Notes under the pieces: generated by a model
Databases searched by the model: none
What the model saw: the letters and a program-made list of their open reading frames with translations, nothing else
What the model was told of the DNA's origin: nothing
IMG/VR virus record: IMGVR_UViG_3300029915_000016
Span: 1-64,000 of that record
Length of the DNA: 64,000 nt
Reading direction: 5' to 3' (one strand)
From: a virus
Translations under genes and position numbers: made by a program
In this document: in pieces, positions 35,750-44,577 of the stretch
Layout: every line of letters starts with the position of its first letter
Position numbering within the stretch: the first letter of the stretch is position 1

Positions 35750-38383
35750 ATGCCTGATTCTAAGAAAACCACGAAAATTGTTCAGGTTAAAGGATTGGGG
35801 ACCATATCTTTTCCGTCCGACATGGACGATGAGCATATCTCTCAGCAGATCATGTCGCATCTGAAGAAGAAGAAAACATCTCCCATCACAACAGAGGAGA
35901 GCGAGCACGCACGGCAACTGAAGCCTGCGCAGCCGTTGAGCACGGCGATACCTAAGATGCCTGAGTGGGCTAACAAGCCTATACTCTCAGGTCTGACGGT
36001 TGATGCACAGATTGAGAGAGCAGAGAAAGGTGGTCACCAAAAAGATGCAGATTGGTTAAGGAAACAGAAGGCTCTACAAGATAAGGCTTACGAGAAGAAC
36101 AAAGAGAAATATCCTATCGCCACAGGAGTAACCACGGGCGTAGGAGAATTCGCTGATAGTATGACGAGTCCTGCAAATCTGGCTTTGATTGTAGGATCTC
36201 CACAATCCAAACTACTCAGTGCTTTCTTCTCTATCCAAGCTCTCAAAGGCTCATACCAGAACGCGAAGCAGGCTCAGGATGCATACGACAAAGGAAACAA
36301 CCAAGAAGCTATAAAGTACGCCACAGAAGCGGGTCTAGGGATCGGATTGGCCTACGGAGCAGGAAAACATGCAGTCAAGGATCTTCCTGTACCGGCTCCT
36401 GTACGGAACTTTATGGAGAACGAGGAAGGAAGTCTTACCTACAAAGCATCCGATAAATCTCAGCCATTCTTTTTGAAGTCAGAGAAGATACTGAATGACA
36501 AGGTTCGGGGTCCAATGCCGGGTGAGGACATTCACAAGATGCTTTTGGCGAACGGCGTAGGACCGGAAGAGATGAAGTGGACTGGCTTGGATGACATGTT
36601 GAAGGGGAAGGGAAAAGAGAAAGTAACCCCTGCCGACATTCAGAAGCATATTGCAGAGAATGATATACAGATTAAGGAAGTGACAAAAGGAGACAATAGT
36701 GAAGAAGAAGCGTTAAGGAATGAATATTATCGTCTTGGAAATGCTCGTCAAGCTGCGTATAAGAAAGCAGAAGCGTCTGGAGATAAAGCGGATTATGAAG
36801 AATCTATACGACTAGGACAACAAGAGAGCGAAGCACATAATAGATGGAACGAATACCGCGATAAACCGCGTGAATCAACTAAATTCGCAGGATACACTCT
36901 TCCCGGAGGCAGTAACTACCGGGAGATGCTGTTGACGATGCCTCAAGACAAATTTATGCCTTCGTTTGATGAATGGTCTAGAGCAAACGGATATGGAGAC
37001 CATGAAGGATCTAGAAATCTATACGAAAAAATAAGGAATGGAGAGTCTCCAGATACCACTGGGAATTCCAACCAATTCCGTTCCTCTCACTGGGAAGAAC
37101 CCAACGTACTAGGACACGTCCGCTTTAATGACCGTACTGGTCCTAATGGGGAGAAGATACTGCACGTCGAAGAGTTGCAGAGCGATTGGCATCAGAAAGG
37201 TAGATCGGAAGGGTATCGTCTTCCCGTATCTGAAACATCGAAGATGGACTCGGAATATCGTGCATTAGTTCACAAGAACGCAGATTCCAGAGCTAATGGA
37301 GGAACTCCTAATCCGGCAGATGTTGCCAGAGCGAAGGAACTTGAGGAGCATTTAATAAGATCAGATAAATCAAAGATGCCCGATGCTCCATTTAAGAAGG
37401 AATGGCCAGAGCTTCTATTCAAGCGTATGCTCCGGTACGCGGCAGAGAACGGCTATGACGGCATTAGCTGGACGCCGGGAGAAGAGCAGGCGTCACGATA
37501 CGACTTGTCGAAGCAGATCAGCCGAATTGAATATAAAAAAGGAATGAAGTATAACCACACCGACCCTCAGAAGTGGACGATCAACGCTTTTGATCTTGAC
37601 GGTAATGGTGTGATGAAACAATTCGTCACAGGTGATGAACTACCAAATATTGTTGGGAAAGAGGTAGCCGCAAAGATTATAGGCGATAAGGAAGACCAAG
37701 GAGAACTTTCCGGTCTCGATCTCAAGGTTGGCGGGGAAGGAATGAAGGGATTTTACGACAAGATCGTACCCGACATAGCCAACAAGCTAGGAAAGAAGTG
37801 GGGAACGAAGGTTGGAGAGACGAAGATACCAGTACAAGGAGATTTTGAATACAAATACAGTGGACCAGAAAGGACAATGGACGATGTAAACACTCTCTTG
37901 TCCGTAGCTCAGGGGAGAGGAAACACGAAGATTTCTCCGATCACTGGCAAGCCTATGATGTTTGTTGCGGAACGTGTGGATGTTGAAAACGGTCTGCAAA
38001 GAATAAAGAGAGAGATGAAGCAAGGCAAGACTTTCTCTCAAGCAATGGGAATAACAGGAACCCCTGAATTAGCAGAATGGTTTGGCGGAGAGGTAAAGGA
38101 AGCAGCTAACATCAACCAGAAGCCAGTACCCTACATGCCTATCACTCCAGAGATGCGTAAGGGAGTGAAGGGGGAGCAGCACAGCCTATTCGGATCAGGA
38201 ACGGCACCGACACTATCTGATGTGAAGGCGAAAGCAGAAAAGTTGAATCCTAAGCAGATCAAAGAGTCCGTTGCTCACTCTCAGTCAAACGGAGTGAAAG
38301 TTACCGATCCGAACGGACACATCCATACATTTCCTGACGAGCAGAGCGCGTCAAGGTTTAAGATGGCAGCAGGTATACAGTAG
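35750..38383 (+). CDS. Large polyvalent-type injected protein (878 aa)
   Basis: Start at MPDSKKTTKIV follows the -10 box at leaderless distance. Residues about 430-600 contain phrases typical of phage/ICE polyvalent proteins (HVEELQSDWHQKGRSEGY, LLFKRMLRYAAENGYDGISW, TPGEEQASRYDLSKQ). Such multidomain proteins are thought to travel with the DNA and act early on the host. Remaining regions are helical, with no second enzyme motif that I can name. Confidence 0.7.
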   Translation: MPDSKKTTKIVQVKGLGTISFPSDMDDEHISQQIMSHLKKKKTSPITTEESEHARQLKPAQPLSTAIPKMPEWANKPILSGLTVDAQIERAEKGGHQKDADWLRKQKALQDKAYEKNKEKYPIATGVTTGVGEFADSMTSPANLALIVGSPQSKLLSAFFSIQALKGSYQNAKQAQDAYDKGNNQEAIKYATEAGLGIGLAYGAGKHAVKDLPVPAPVRNFMENEEGSLTYKASDKSQPFFLKSEKILNDKVRGPMPGEDIHKMLLANGVGPEEMKWTGLDDMLKGKGKEKVTPADIQKHIAENDIQIKEVTKGDNSEEEALRNEYYRLGNARQAAYKKAEASGDKADYEESIRLGQQESEAHNRWNEYRDKPRESTKFAGYTLPGGSNYREMLLTMPQDKFMPSFDEWSRANGYGDHEGSRNLYEKIRNGESPDTTGNSNQFRSSHWEEPNVLGHVRFNDRTGPNGEKILHVEELQSDWHQKGRSEGYRLPVSETSKMDSEYRALVHKNADSRANGGTPNPADVARAKELEEHLIRSDKSKMPDAPFKKEWPELLFKRMLRYAAENGYDGISWTPGEEQASRYDLSKQISRIEYKKGMKYNHTDPQKWTINAFDLDGNGVMKQFVTGDELPNIVGKEVAAKIIGDKEDQGELSGLDLKVGGEGMKGFYDKIVPDIANKLGKKWGTKVGETKIPVQGDFEYKYSGPERTMDDVNTLLSVAQGRGNTKISPITGKPMMFVAERVDVENGLQRIKREMKQGKTFSQAMGITGTPELAEWFGGEVKEAANINQKPVPYMPITPEMRKGVKGEQHSLFGSGTAPTLSDVKAKAEKLNPKQIKESVAHSQSNGVKVTDPNGHIHTFPDEQSASRFKMAAGIQ

Positions 38384-39523
38384 ATGCCCACACCGAACAA
38401 GCCGAAGGAGTTCTATCATTCCTTAGCGAAAACGCATGGTGCAACGTCCAGCGTGATACCTGATACCGGCTCTGTGATGCCGCCAGAAGAGCAGAGAATC
38501 GAACACGCCGTAGACGCTCGATACGTCAAAGCAGCACCGTATCAGGACGCCATATCATCGGTAGGAAAGAACGAACCGCACGAGATACAAATCAACGATC
38601 CTTCGCGCTTTTCTCTTGATCCGGTGCAGACAAAATCACACGAGTTGATCCATCTGGCGATGAACCAGCTTGCAGGCCCACTAAGGAACGCTATCCCGAA
38701 AGATGATCCGAAGAAGCCTTACGATATATCCAATATTGACGATCTTAGGAAGAAAGGACTCAAGTTGTGGCAACTACCACAAGAGCAGGCCGCAACTATT
38801 CTCCAGACCTACACAGCCGATCCTAGCCAGCGTAAGAGGCTTCAGGAGTGGGTGAACGACCTGAATAATATGCCTTTATCTGTGATGAATCCAACGAGTC
38901 CTAACCAAAAAGGGATCAACACAACAATACGACCACCAGTGCCACCGATAGAGGGATACGAGAGGCTGAAGGACATAAAAGCAAAGGCTCAAGAGCTACA
39001 TAATCATTTCGTCAAGTCTGGATACGCGCAACCAAGTAAAGATATTCCTCTTCCATCACAGCCAAAGGACGCATTAAACAAGTATGCCAACCCTGAGCAG
39101 CAACCGCCGAAGGTATCGTTTGAGTTCAATAAGGGATGGTCGAAACCGGGTCCATACGCGACGAAACTTATTCCTACAGAGGAGCAGGAGTTCCGTCAGT
39201 GGGCGGCAAAGAATCCTAATTCTATACGTGGCGAAGTAGGACCAGCACCGAAATTTGAGCCTATTCCTACGGCAGATTATGACGTGAGAGGACACTTTCA
39301 TGCGGCCAAGACAGGAGATCCTGCGGCGACACTGACACCTAACAAGTGGGATGGGAAGATACACGGTAATGATCGATTCAAGACGCCTTACAATGGAGGG
39401 TTTTCTAATGAGAGCATGTACGCTCTGCCTCATGCTCCACGGTGGGTAGTAAACAGATTGATGACGCATGATGGTAAGCTGGTAACAGACGAAACACCAC
39501 GTAAGCCGGGAGGACAAAAGTGA
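38384..39523 (+). CDS. Protein with HExxH motif (possible metallopeptidase)
   Basis: 379 aa directly following the polyvalent protein. Residues 86-90 read HELIH in the context TKSHELIHLAMNQLAG, the zinc-binding motif of metallopeptidases with a hydrophobic helix. I cannot find the third ligand with confidence. The rest is Pro/Lys-rich. It may process host or virion proteins; the assignment depends on one motif. Confidence 0.5.
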   Translation: MPTPNKPKEFYHSLAKTHGATSSVIPDTGSVMPPEEQRIEHAVDARYVKAAPYQDAISSVGKNEPHEIQINDPSRFSLDPVQTKSHELIHLAMNQLAGPLRNAIPKDDPKKPYDISNIDDLRKKGLKLWQLPQEQAATILQTYTADPSQRKRLQEWVNDLNNMPLSVMNPTSPNQKGINTTIRPPVPPIEGYERLKDIKAKAQELHNHFVKSGYAQPSKDIPLPSQPKDALNKYANPEQQPPKVSFEFNKGWSKPGPYATKLIPTEEQEFRQWAAKNPNSIRGEVGPAPKFEPIPTADYDVRGHFHAAKTGDPAATLTPNKWDGKIHGNDRFKTPYNGGFSNESMYALPHAPRWVVNRLMTHDGKLVTDETPRKPGGQK

Positions 39524-39744
39524 TTGAGCTAATTGAAGGTCAGTGGTTCAACCCGTATGAGATTGTATCGGTAAAGTCAATCAGCAAGGATAAATGTGTT
39601 TTATGGACGACAGGACAACCATCGACAGAAGGACACGTATTAGAATTTCCTGCCGAAGAAGTCGTCCAAGCAATTGAGGATGCAATAGAAGAGATCGAGA
39701 GCGAAGAAGTAGACGACGAAGACGCCGATCAGAACGAAGAATGA
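39520..39744 (+). CDS. Small acidic protein (74 aa)
   Basis: GTG start overlapping the previous stop. Beta-rich N terminus (WFNPYEIVSVKSISKDKCVL) and a strongly acidic tail of Glu/Asp (EEIESEEVDDEDADQ). Overlaps the next gene by 4 bases. Function unknown. Confidence 0.6.
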   Translation: MIELIEGQWFNPYEIVSVKSISKDKCVLWTTGQPSTEGHVLEFPAEEVVQAIEDAIEEIESEEVDDEDADQNEE

Positions 39745-40664
39745 CAAGTCCATTCCTTTTATCTCACATAGAGCATTGCATACGTGACGGTTTCTGGACC
39801 CGCGATTGGAAACGCTGGAAACTTGAGCCTAACGAGATGATCCAGCGTGGCCTATTGGCTGGACTAACCTCACCGCGACAGGATTACGGAGTAGTATGCG
39901 GTGAAGAGATCATGGGTCTTGGTTCAGAACCGGGATTAGAGACCAAAGAACACAACTTATACGATCAAATAGTTCACTTAGCGGCACTCGCAGACATCGT
40001 ATGCTCGGCCATCCGTAAGCCCACCGAGGGCCCGTGGCTGCGCCCTGAGCCTGTTACGTTGGCGGAAGGATCAACGTGGCGATCAGGAGCCTATATGTCT
40101 CCAGATGGTCGTTTCTTGAGACGCATCGTCCTAGCGTCGGCGTGGAACGATGACCGTCACTACTCAGAGGCTCGTAGCTGGTATACATTGGGAGAAGTCT
40201 GTGCCTACGATCTTCCAATGCAGCAAGCCGTTATCATCCTTGGCCAACACCGGGAAGGAAAGCGACACGGCTACTGGTCGAAGGGACTCAGGCACCCGGT
40301 CAACAAAAAATTGCGATTCAGGAAGCGCAACGATGTGTCAACCGGGTTCAAGAGTTCATGGAACTCTGTATGGCGCGAGGATTATGACGAGATTACCACG
40401 AAAGAGTGGCTCGACGCCATGTATGAAGATGGGGTTTTACAGGACGTAGCATTCAACGTCGATATTCCTGTCCCTGTCAAGGAAGTTAGGAAGAAGATCG
40501 TAGACTTGGCGGCTAGGAAACTGGAAGAGATTGAAGAGATGAAAGAAATTCCAGATATGCAATTATCAACATGTTCATGGCCTGTGAAGTGCCAGTTTAT
40601 CAGACCGTGCCATAATTTCGAGACGCCCAATGGAAGGTATGGATTTGTTAATATCAATACCTGA
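39741..40664 (+). CDS. Hypothetical protein with C-terminal Cys cluster (307 aa)
   Basis: Tryptophan- and arginine-rich protein with a C-terminal CSWPVKCQFIRPCH signature and an upstream Cys. A Cys cluster of this spacing with an N-terminal Cys is seen in Cas4/RecB-like PD-(D/E)XK nucleases, but I do not see a clear D...ExK core, so this stays a suggestion. Last gene of the rightward structural operon; converges with the leftward operon. Confidence 0.6.
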   Translation: MTSPFLLSHIEHCIRDGFWTRDWKRWKLEPNEMIQRGLLAGLTSPRQDYGVVCGEEIMGLGSEPGLETKEHNLYDQIVHLAALADIVCSAIRKPTEGPWLRPEPVTLAEGSTWRSGAYMSPDGRFLRRIVLASAWNDDRHYSEARSWYTLGEVCAYDLPMQQAVIILGQHREGKRHGYWSKGLRHPVNKKLRFRKRNDVSTGFKSSWNSVWREDYDEITTKEWLDAMYEDGVLQDVAFNVDIPVPVKEVRKKIVDLAARKLEEIEEMKEIPDMQLSTCSWPVKCQFIRPCHNFETPNGRYGFVNINT

Positions 40665-40863
40665 TTAACTTCTTTGGAGACAAGCACTTATCAACACTTA
40701 ATCCTTTGCTGATACGTTTACGTATTCCTGCTTCAGTTATTCCTATTTTTCTAGCCCAATCAGATACGCATAAGGTTTCGGATAGGATTAGGAGACGGTT
40801 TCCACCATTTACTATCCCACGGCCATTCCCAACGAGATGGTTCATCTTTAGGAGCATAATCAA
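40654..40863 (-). pseudogene. Fragment of a homing-endonuclease DNA-binding domain
   Basis: The C-terminal part (ETLCVSDWARKIGITEAGIR, then KRISKGLSVDKCLS) matches the small helix-turn-helix domain common at the ends of HNH homing enzymes (typically ...LSEWAREIGIS...RL..GWS.E.AL). No nuclease core is present, and the 5' part overlaps the next gene in another frame. It looks like a remnant that has truncated the neighbouring gene. Confidence 0.45.
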
Positions 40864-41017
40864 CCCCTGTTGCTACTTGAGCGGAAGCAACGCGAGTATA
40901 AGAAATAGCTGCTCTTGCTAGTGTTGTATCCTTATGCTTATCATCATGTTCTGGAGTCCATTTCTCAACATCGATTTGACGTTTCCTCTCTGCTGCGATT
41001 AGCTCTATTCCGTTCAT
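40760..41017 (-). CDS. Conserved phage protein, probably truncated (85 aa)
   Basis: Excellent AGAAGGAG before ATG. The start MNGIELIAAERKRQIDVEKW and the ending RWEWPWDSKWWKPSPNPIRN fit a widespread small phage family whose usual form continues with a KAGALIAAEIDRL-like helix. That helix is missing here and replaced by the homing-domain fragment in another frame. Function of the family is not known to me. Confidence 0.65.
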   Translation of the reverse strand: MNGIELIAAERKRQIDVEKWTPEHDDKHKDTTLARAAISYTRVASAQVATGVDYAPKDEPSRWEWPWDSKWWKPSPNPIRNLMRI

Positions 41018-41439
41018 CGTTTCTCCTTCTGGCTTTCAGACACCTGTACTCCATCAAACTTAAACCACCTGTTGAACTCGTACATCTCAGCCTCTCTAAT
41101 CGTTCCGCCGATGATTTCTCGGATAATATCCTCTGGTTTCATTACTTCAAAATGGTAGCGTGAGAAACTTCTGTAGTATCGAAACGTAGTCCTTTTCCGA
41201 ACCGTTTTTCCGATTGAGATAGCTAAACGTTCTCTCGCTCCAGACACCGTAGAGTTCTCAAGGCAAACAGGATCAAACGCAGCGTTCTCTGACTCGTATC
41301 CCTCATAAGTACAGATCACTGAAATCATGTCCGATATGAGATCTTCGTGCAGACGTATCTTCCAACCGGGTTTGTACAATATTCTCTTGAGAAAATCGCT
41401 AACAGTATTCACGGATTGTGAGGAAAAAAGAGGAGGCAT
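41014..41439 (-). CDS. Hypothetical protein (141 aa)
   Basis: Part of the leftward operon with 4-base overlaps on both sides. Aromatic- and Arg-rich, with no known motif; contains YRSFSRYHFEVMKPEDIIRE. ATG follows AAGGACAAGTA. Confidence 0.55.
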   Translation of the reverse strand: MPPLFSSQSVNTVSDFLKRILYKPGWKIRLHEDLISDMISVICTYEGYESENAAFDPVCLENSTVSGARERLAISIGKTVRKRTTFRYYRSFSRYHFEVMKPEDIIREIIGGTIREAEMYEFNRWFKFDGVQVSESQKEKR

Positions 41440-42230
41440 TACTTGTCCTTGTTTTCTTCTGGGAGCAACACCTTATCGTACAGCCCGGCATCCTCTTCAG
41501 ATTGAGCAATCCGGTTTATCGCATCAATCTTCGCATCAGGATACCGTTTCTTGGCCTCTTCGATGGTCATCTCTTGCACGATTTCTGCATCGTAAGGACC
41601 GAATAAGTGACGATGAAGCATATAAACCTGCATAGCGTCCTGTTCGGTTGGTGGAACTCCGCGATGCACACCAGTATTGTCAACGTATCCACCGGGTAGT
41701 GGACGATAGGCATACGGATCAAGTGGCTTAAATTCCAATGTTTTCATCGCAAGACGCATAGCGTGATCCCCCAATGTACACACGTCCTTAATCTTGAAGT
41801 AACCTCCGTCCTCTGGCTTCGCTGCCCACGACGATAAGATAAACGTCGTCACCTTACAAATTGGGCAGTACATCGCAATAGGCCACCCCTGCTCTGGTGG
41901 AGTGATGGATGCGATGTGGATTCCTGTTGTCGCCTCATGGATTCGATCAAGAAGATCATTGCTGACAAAGAAGTGATCGTATGTGTTCTTATTGGCCATA
42001 CTCCATTCGATAGGAGGTTGCTTAGGAACATCAGCAAGAAGAGCATCTAAGTCATTCTTCATCTTCGTCAATTGGTCGATGGTCAACGGTTCGGAGTTGG
42101 CTGCTGTAGGACGGTAAGGAGTCGTGTTTATGGGTGTACCAGACAAACCGGAAAAGATTTCCTTTTCAAACTCTTCTTTCAGTTTGGCAGACAGGTCATC
42201 AAGTTCCTTGGGAGTGAGATCGTCGCTCAT
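41439..42230 (-). CDS. Hypothetical protein with CxxC (263 aa)
   Basis: Start at MSDDLTPKELDDLSAKLKEE, chosen because AAAGGAG lies upstream; the longer frame (42269) lacks one. The N-terminal 90 residues are acidic helices; a central MYCPICKVTTF could bind zinc with later His/Cys. Not recognised as any enzyme. Confidence 0.6.
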   Translation of the reverse strand: MSDDLTPKELDDLSAKLKEEFEKEIFSGLSGTPINTTPYRPTAANSEPLTIDQLTKMKNDLDALLADVPKQPPIEWSMANKNTYDHFFVSNDLLDRIHEATTGIHIASITPPEQGWPIAMYCPICKVTTFILSSWAAKPEDGGYFKIKDVCTLGDHAMRLAMKTLEFKPLDPYAYRPLPGGYVDNTGVHRGVPPTEQDAMQVYMLHRHLFGPYDAEIVQEMTIEEAKKRYPDAKIDAINRIAQSEEDAGLYDKVLLPEENKDK

Positions 42231-42243
42231 AGCTTTTTCTCCT

Positions 42244-42555
42244 TTACCTTCCATACCCAACGGAAGCACGCCGATATGCCTCGATGACTTTATCGTTCAC
42301 TTCTGGATTATCTGTCAACAAGTCCTTAATGTGCTCAAGAGTTACATATCTTGGGCGGGAATAATATGATCCGTTTTGATCAGACCATTGTGTTCTTCTT
42401 CCCGTTCCGCTACACGATGAACATGTGACAGCAGCCGATCTTCCATCGAAGGTTGGACCGCAGTCGTTGAAACCGGAACCATCGCAACTTTAGCACATGG
42501 CAACATATTCTCTCACTTTAAGTTTCTGCAACAAGATGTCATCAGGATTAGTCAT
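42244..42555 (-). pseudogene. Zinc-knuckle protein interrupted by an in-frame TAA
   Basis: Reading from ATG 42555 (overlapping the upstream TGA, with AAGGATGAG before it): MTNPDDILLQKLKVREYVAM, then C, then TAA (42490-42492), then SCDGSGFNDCG, CSSCSGTGRRTQW and a normal C terminus ending at 42244. The stop falls inside a CxxCxGxG zinc knuckle, and the frame downstream stays open for 81 codons. Either a nonsense mutation, a sequencing error or stop-codon readthrough. Confidence 0.6.
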
Positions 42556-42785
42556 TTCTCATCCTTTTCTGTACTCCAGTGAACAAACTTCAGAGTTGAA
42601 TTAGGAGGAATAGACTTCATAGACTCCATCTGTTCTTTGGTTACTTCTCCAATCTCAGATAAATGAATCATCGATCCGCACTGCCTAGCCTTGCAAATCA
42701 TAACGTGCATATCAGGAAAGGATGGATCGAACCCCAACTCCTTACCGATTATCTTTTGTATTTCAGTTGGCTTAAACTTTTCCAT
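42552..42785 (-). CDS. Small hypothetical protein (77 aa)
   Basis: AAAAGGAG 7 bases before ATG 42785. Mixed charged protein (MEKFKPTEIQKIIGKELGFD), then MICKARQCGSMIHL. The stop overlaps the ATG of the downstream gene (ATGA). Function unknown. Confidence 0.6.
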   Translation of the reverse strand: MEKFKPTEIQKIIGKELGFDPSFPDMHVMICKARQCGSMIHLSEIGEVTKEQMESMKSIPPNSTLKFVHWSTEKDEK

Positions 42786-43095
42786 CAACTTTCTCCTTTT
42801 CTTGATACATAAAAGGAACGACTGTAGAGGTCATTGCTTTTAGATTCATGGTATCAAAGTGCAACTCTTCAATGTGCCGAGTCCTAGTCAGCAATTCCTC
42901 TTCCACTTTCTCGCAAAACTCGACAAACAGTGACGGCCAATCCATTCCTGATCCTTTGATGAAACGATCTACCTCATAGCGCATAGAACCGAACTTCCAC
43001 GTTAGGAAAGCCTCAGCGCGTCGATAGTTCTCTCTGCGTTGGGACTCTTTGAAGTCCTGTTGCATCATCCACATAGTCTCTTTGTTGTCGTTCAT
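42772..43095 (-). CDS. Hypothetical helical protein (107 aa)
   Basis: Helix-rich, charged (MNDNKETMWMMQQDFKESQR). Overlaps neighbours by 4-14 bases, as expected in a tight operon. No motif recognised. Confidence 0.55.
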   Translation of the reverse strand: MNDNKETMWMMQQDFKESQRRENYRRAEAFLTWKFGSMRYEVDRFIKGSGMDWPSLFVEFCEKVEEELLTRTRHIEELHFDTMNLKAMTSTVVPFMYQEKEKVDGKV

Positions 43096-43331
43096 GCCTC
43101 TCCTCGTATTCCCGCCGCATCAATCAATAACCGAGCAGCTAGTTTCTCAAGATCGTTCAATTCATCGACTCCTGCGGCTTGCAGGAGGAGTCTTTTCTTT
43201 AGACACATCACAGCCGCCAATACCTCATCGTTATCGGGATACAATACTGGTCGTAAAGCGCAAATCTTTAGCGGTCCTTTTAACTCAAATGCCGCAATAA
43301 GGTCATCGATAATTACGGAATCAAATGCCAT
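43092..43331 (-). CDS. Hypothetical protein (79 aa)
   Basis: Start at MAFDSVIIDDLIAAFELKGP because GTAGGAGACACA precedes it; the open frame extends further upstream without a site. Mostly helical. No known domain. Confidence 0.6.
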   Translation of the reverse strand: MAFDSVIIDDLIAAFELKGPLKICALRPVLYPDNDEVLAAVMCLKKRLLLQAAGVDELNDLEKLAARLLIDAAGIRGEA

Positions 43332-43339
43332 TGTGTCTC

Positions 43340-43765
43340 CTACCGGATGTGAAAATCCATACACTCAGAAGTTCCTACCCCGCCAAGGAACTCCATCGTC
43401 TCAAACGTCATCGAGTTTCGTTCAACTACCCAAGGCCACACATCATCCGTAACCCAACACTGTGGCCGTCCATCAGCGCATCCATCACGAACTCTATCCA
43501 GCGTTAGGACGATAGGTTTCTCGTCATCGGGAAACATGTGTCGATACTGATACTCGATCTCTTTGGCCATTATATGATTACCTGTCACGATGTAGCAGAA
43601 TCCAGAACAGTATTCGTGAACAAATCCCAAAAGAGCTAAAGTTTTTCCTGTCCTACGGTCACGATGAACCACCACACCTTTGCCTAGTTCGGCTTTGATG
43701 GAGTTGATAGACTCAGCAAGCGTGGACAATCCAACGCTACGAGGTTTTAGCTTAATATCGGTCAT
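43340..43765 (-). CDS. Small P-loop protein (141 aa)
   Basis: From MTDIKLKPRS, overlapping the upstream stop as ATGA. VVVHRDRRTGKTLALLGFVH is a Walker-A-like loop (RRTGKT) and QCWVTDDVWPWVV a possible Walker B. The length allows only the first part of a helicase/ATPase fold, so this may be a minimal P-loop NTPase or a degenerated one. No partner gene is evident. Confidence 0.55.
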   Translation of the reverse strand: MTDIKLKPRSVGLSTLAESINSIKAELGKGVVVHRDRRTGKTLALLGFVHEYCSGFCYIVTGNHIMAKEIEYQYRHMFPDDEKPIVLTLDRVRDGCADGRPQCWVTDDVWPWVVERNSMTFETMEFLGGVGTSECMDFHIR

Positions 43766-43923
43766 CTCACCCAACTCAGAAACAGAATGTACCCCACAGC
43801 CAAAGTGAAGAGAGACGATCTGAAAAAATCTCCCCAACCGTATGTAAATGACGAGTTTTCAAACCACTCAAGAGCGATAAAACATACGACTACAAACGTC
43901 GCTAGGATATGTAAGAGCATCAT
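43762..43923 (-). CDS. Two-span membrane peptide (53 aa)
   Basis: Starts immediately after the upstream TAA and ends with TGA overlapping the next ATG. MMLLHILATFVVVCFIALEW and FTLAVGYILFLSWV give two hydrophobic helices separated by a short polar turn. Below usual ORF limits, but its tight fit between two operon genes supports it. Confidence 0.7.
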   Translation of the reverse strand: MMLLHILATFVVVCFIALEWFENSSFTYGWGDFFRSSLFTLAVGYILFLSWVR

Positions 43924-44577
43924 TTACAGCCATCCTCTCTCGCTGTTGATACCGATTGTATCGCCAGCAATGCCAACATCTCCGGGACCGGGATCGTCTT
44001 CCATCATGTCTTCTGGTATGCCTCCTATTGCGCCACCCATGCCAGCGGCGATAGGACGCGAAGGACCATCATTCGTGGTAAGGGTAGGGCGCACCATCTG
44101 CTGTAGTGGTTGAGTAGACTGTAGGGGCATGGATTCAGTCTCTATGGTTCCTCCTAGCGCCCTGATGGTCTTGATTAGGCGTGGCATCTTGGAGGTTAGA
44201 CGTGCAACCATCTCTTCGTGATAGGCAAGGGCTTCTGCGGCTTCCTCGTAGTCTTTATTAGCGATTTCCAGAGCCTTTCCATAGACCTTTGAGACAGGCT
44301 TTTCTTTGAGGGCACGCATCCTACCTTTTTCGGCAGGAGTAGGCTCTGCTGGAATGACAGGAATAGGATCTATTTCAACGACAGGAACAAGTTCGGTAGT
44401 AGGAGACGGTAGCGATGTTTCTCCTGTCTGTGAGTTGACGTATGTTATTGTTGTGTTCTCAGCTTTCTTTTTATCCCATCGTGCTCGTGCTCCTGCTTTT
44501 GCAATGGCGCTTCTTTGCTCTTTCGAGAGCTTTGCCCTTCTCGCATTGCCGCCTCTTGATCCTTTTTTCTCAATCAT
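43924..44577 (-). CDS. Hypothetical protein with basic N-terminal motif (217 aa)
   Basis: The N terminus SRGGNARRAKLSKEQRSAIA, then KAGARARWDKKK, is a small basic motif often seen at the start of phage and plasmid proteins. The centre is Pro/Glu-rich, and the C terminus is disordered and Gly/Met/Pro-rich (AAGMGGAIGGIPEDMMEDDP). A DNA-binding or packaging accessory role is possible; family unknown. Confidence 0.6.
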   Translation of the reverse strand: MIEKKGSRGGNARRAKLSKEQRSAIAKAGARARWDKKKAENTTITYVNSQTGETSLPSPTTELVPVVEIDPIPVIPAEPTPAEKGRMRALKEKPVSKVYGKALEIANKDYEEAAEALAYHEEMVARLTSKMPRLIKTIRALGGTIETESMPLQSTQPLQQMVRPTLTTNDGPSRPIAAGMGGAIGGIPEDMMEDDPGPGDVGIAGDTIGINSERGWL

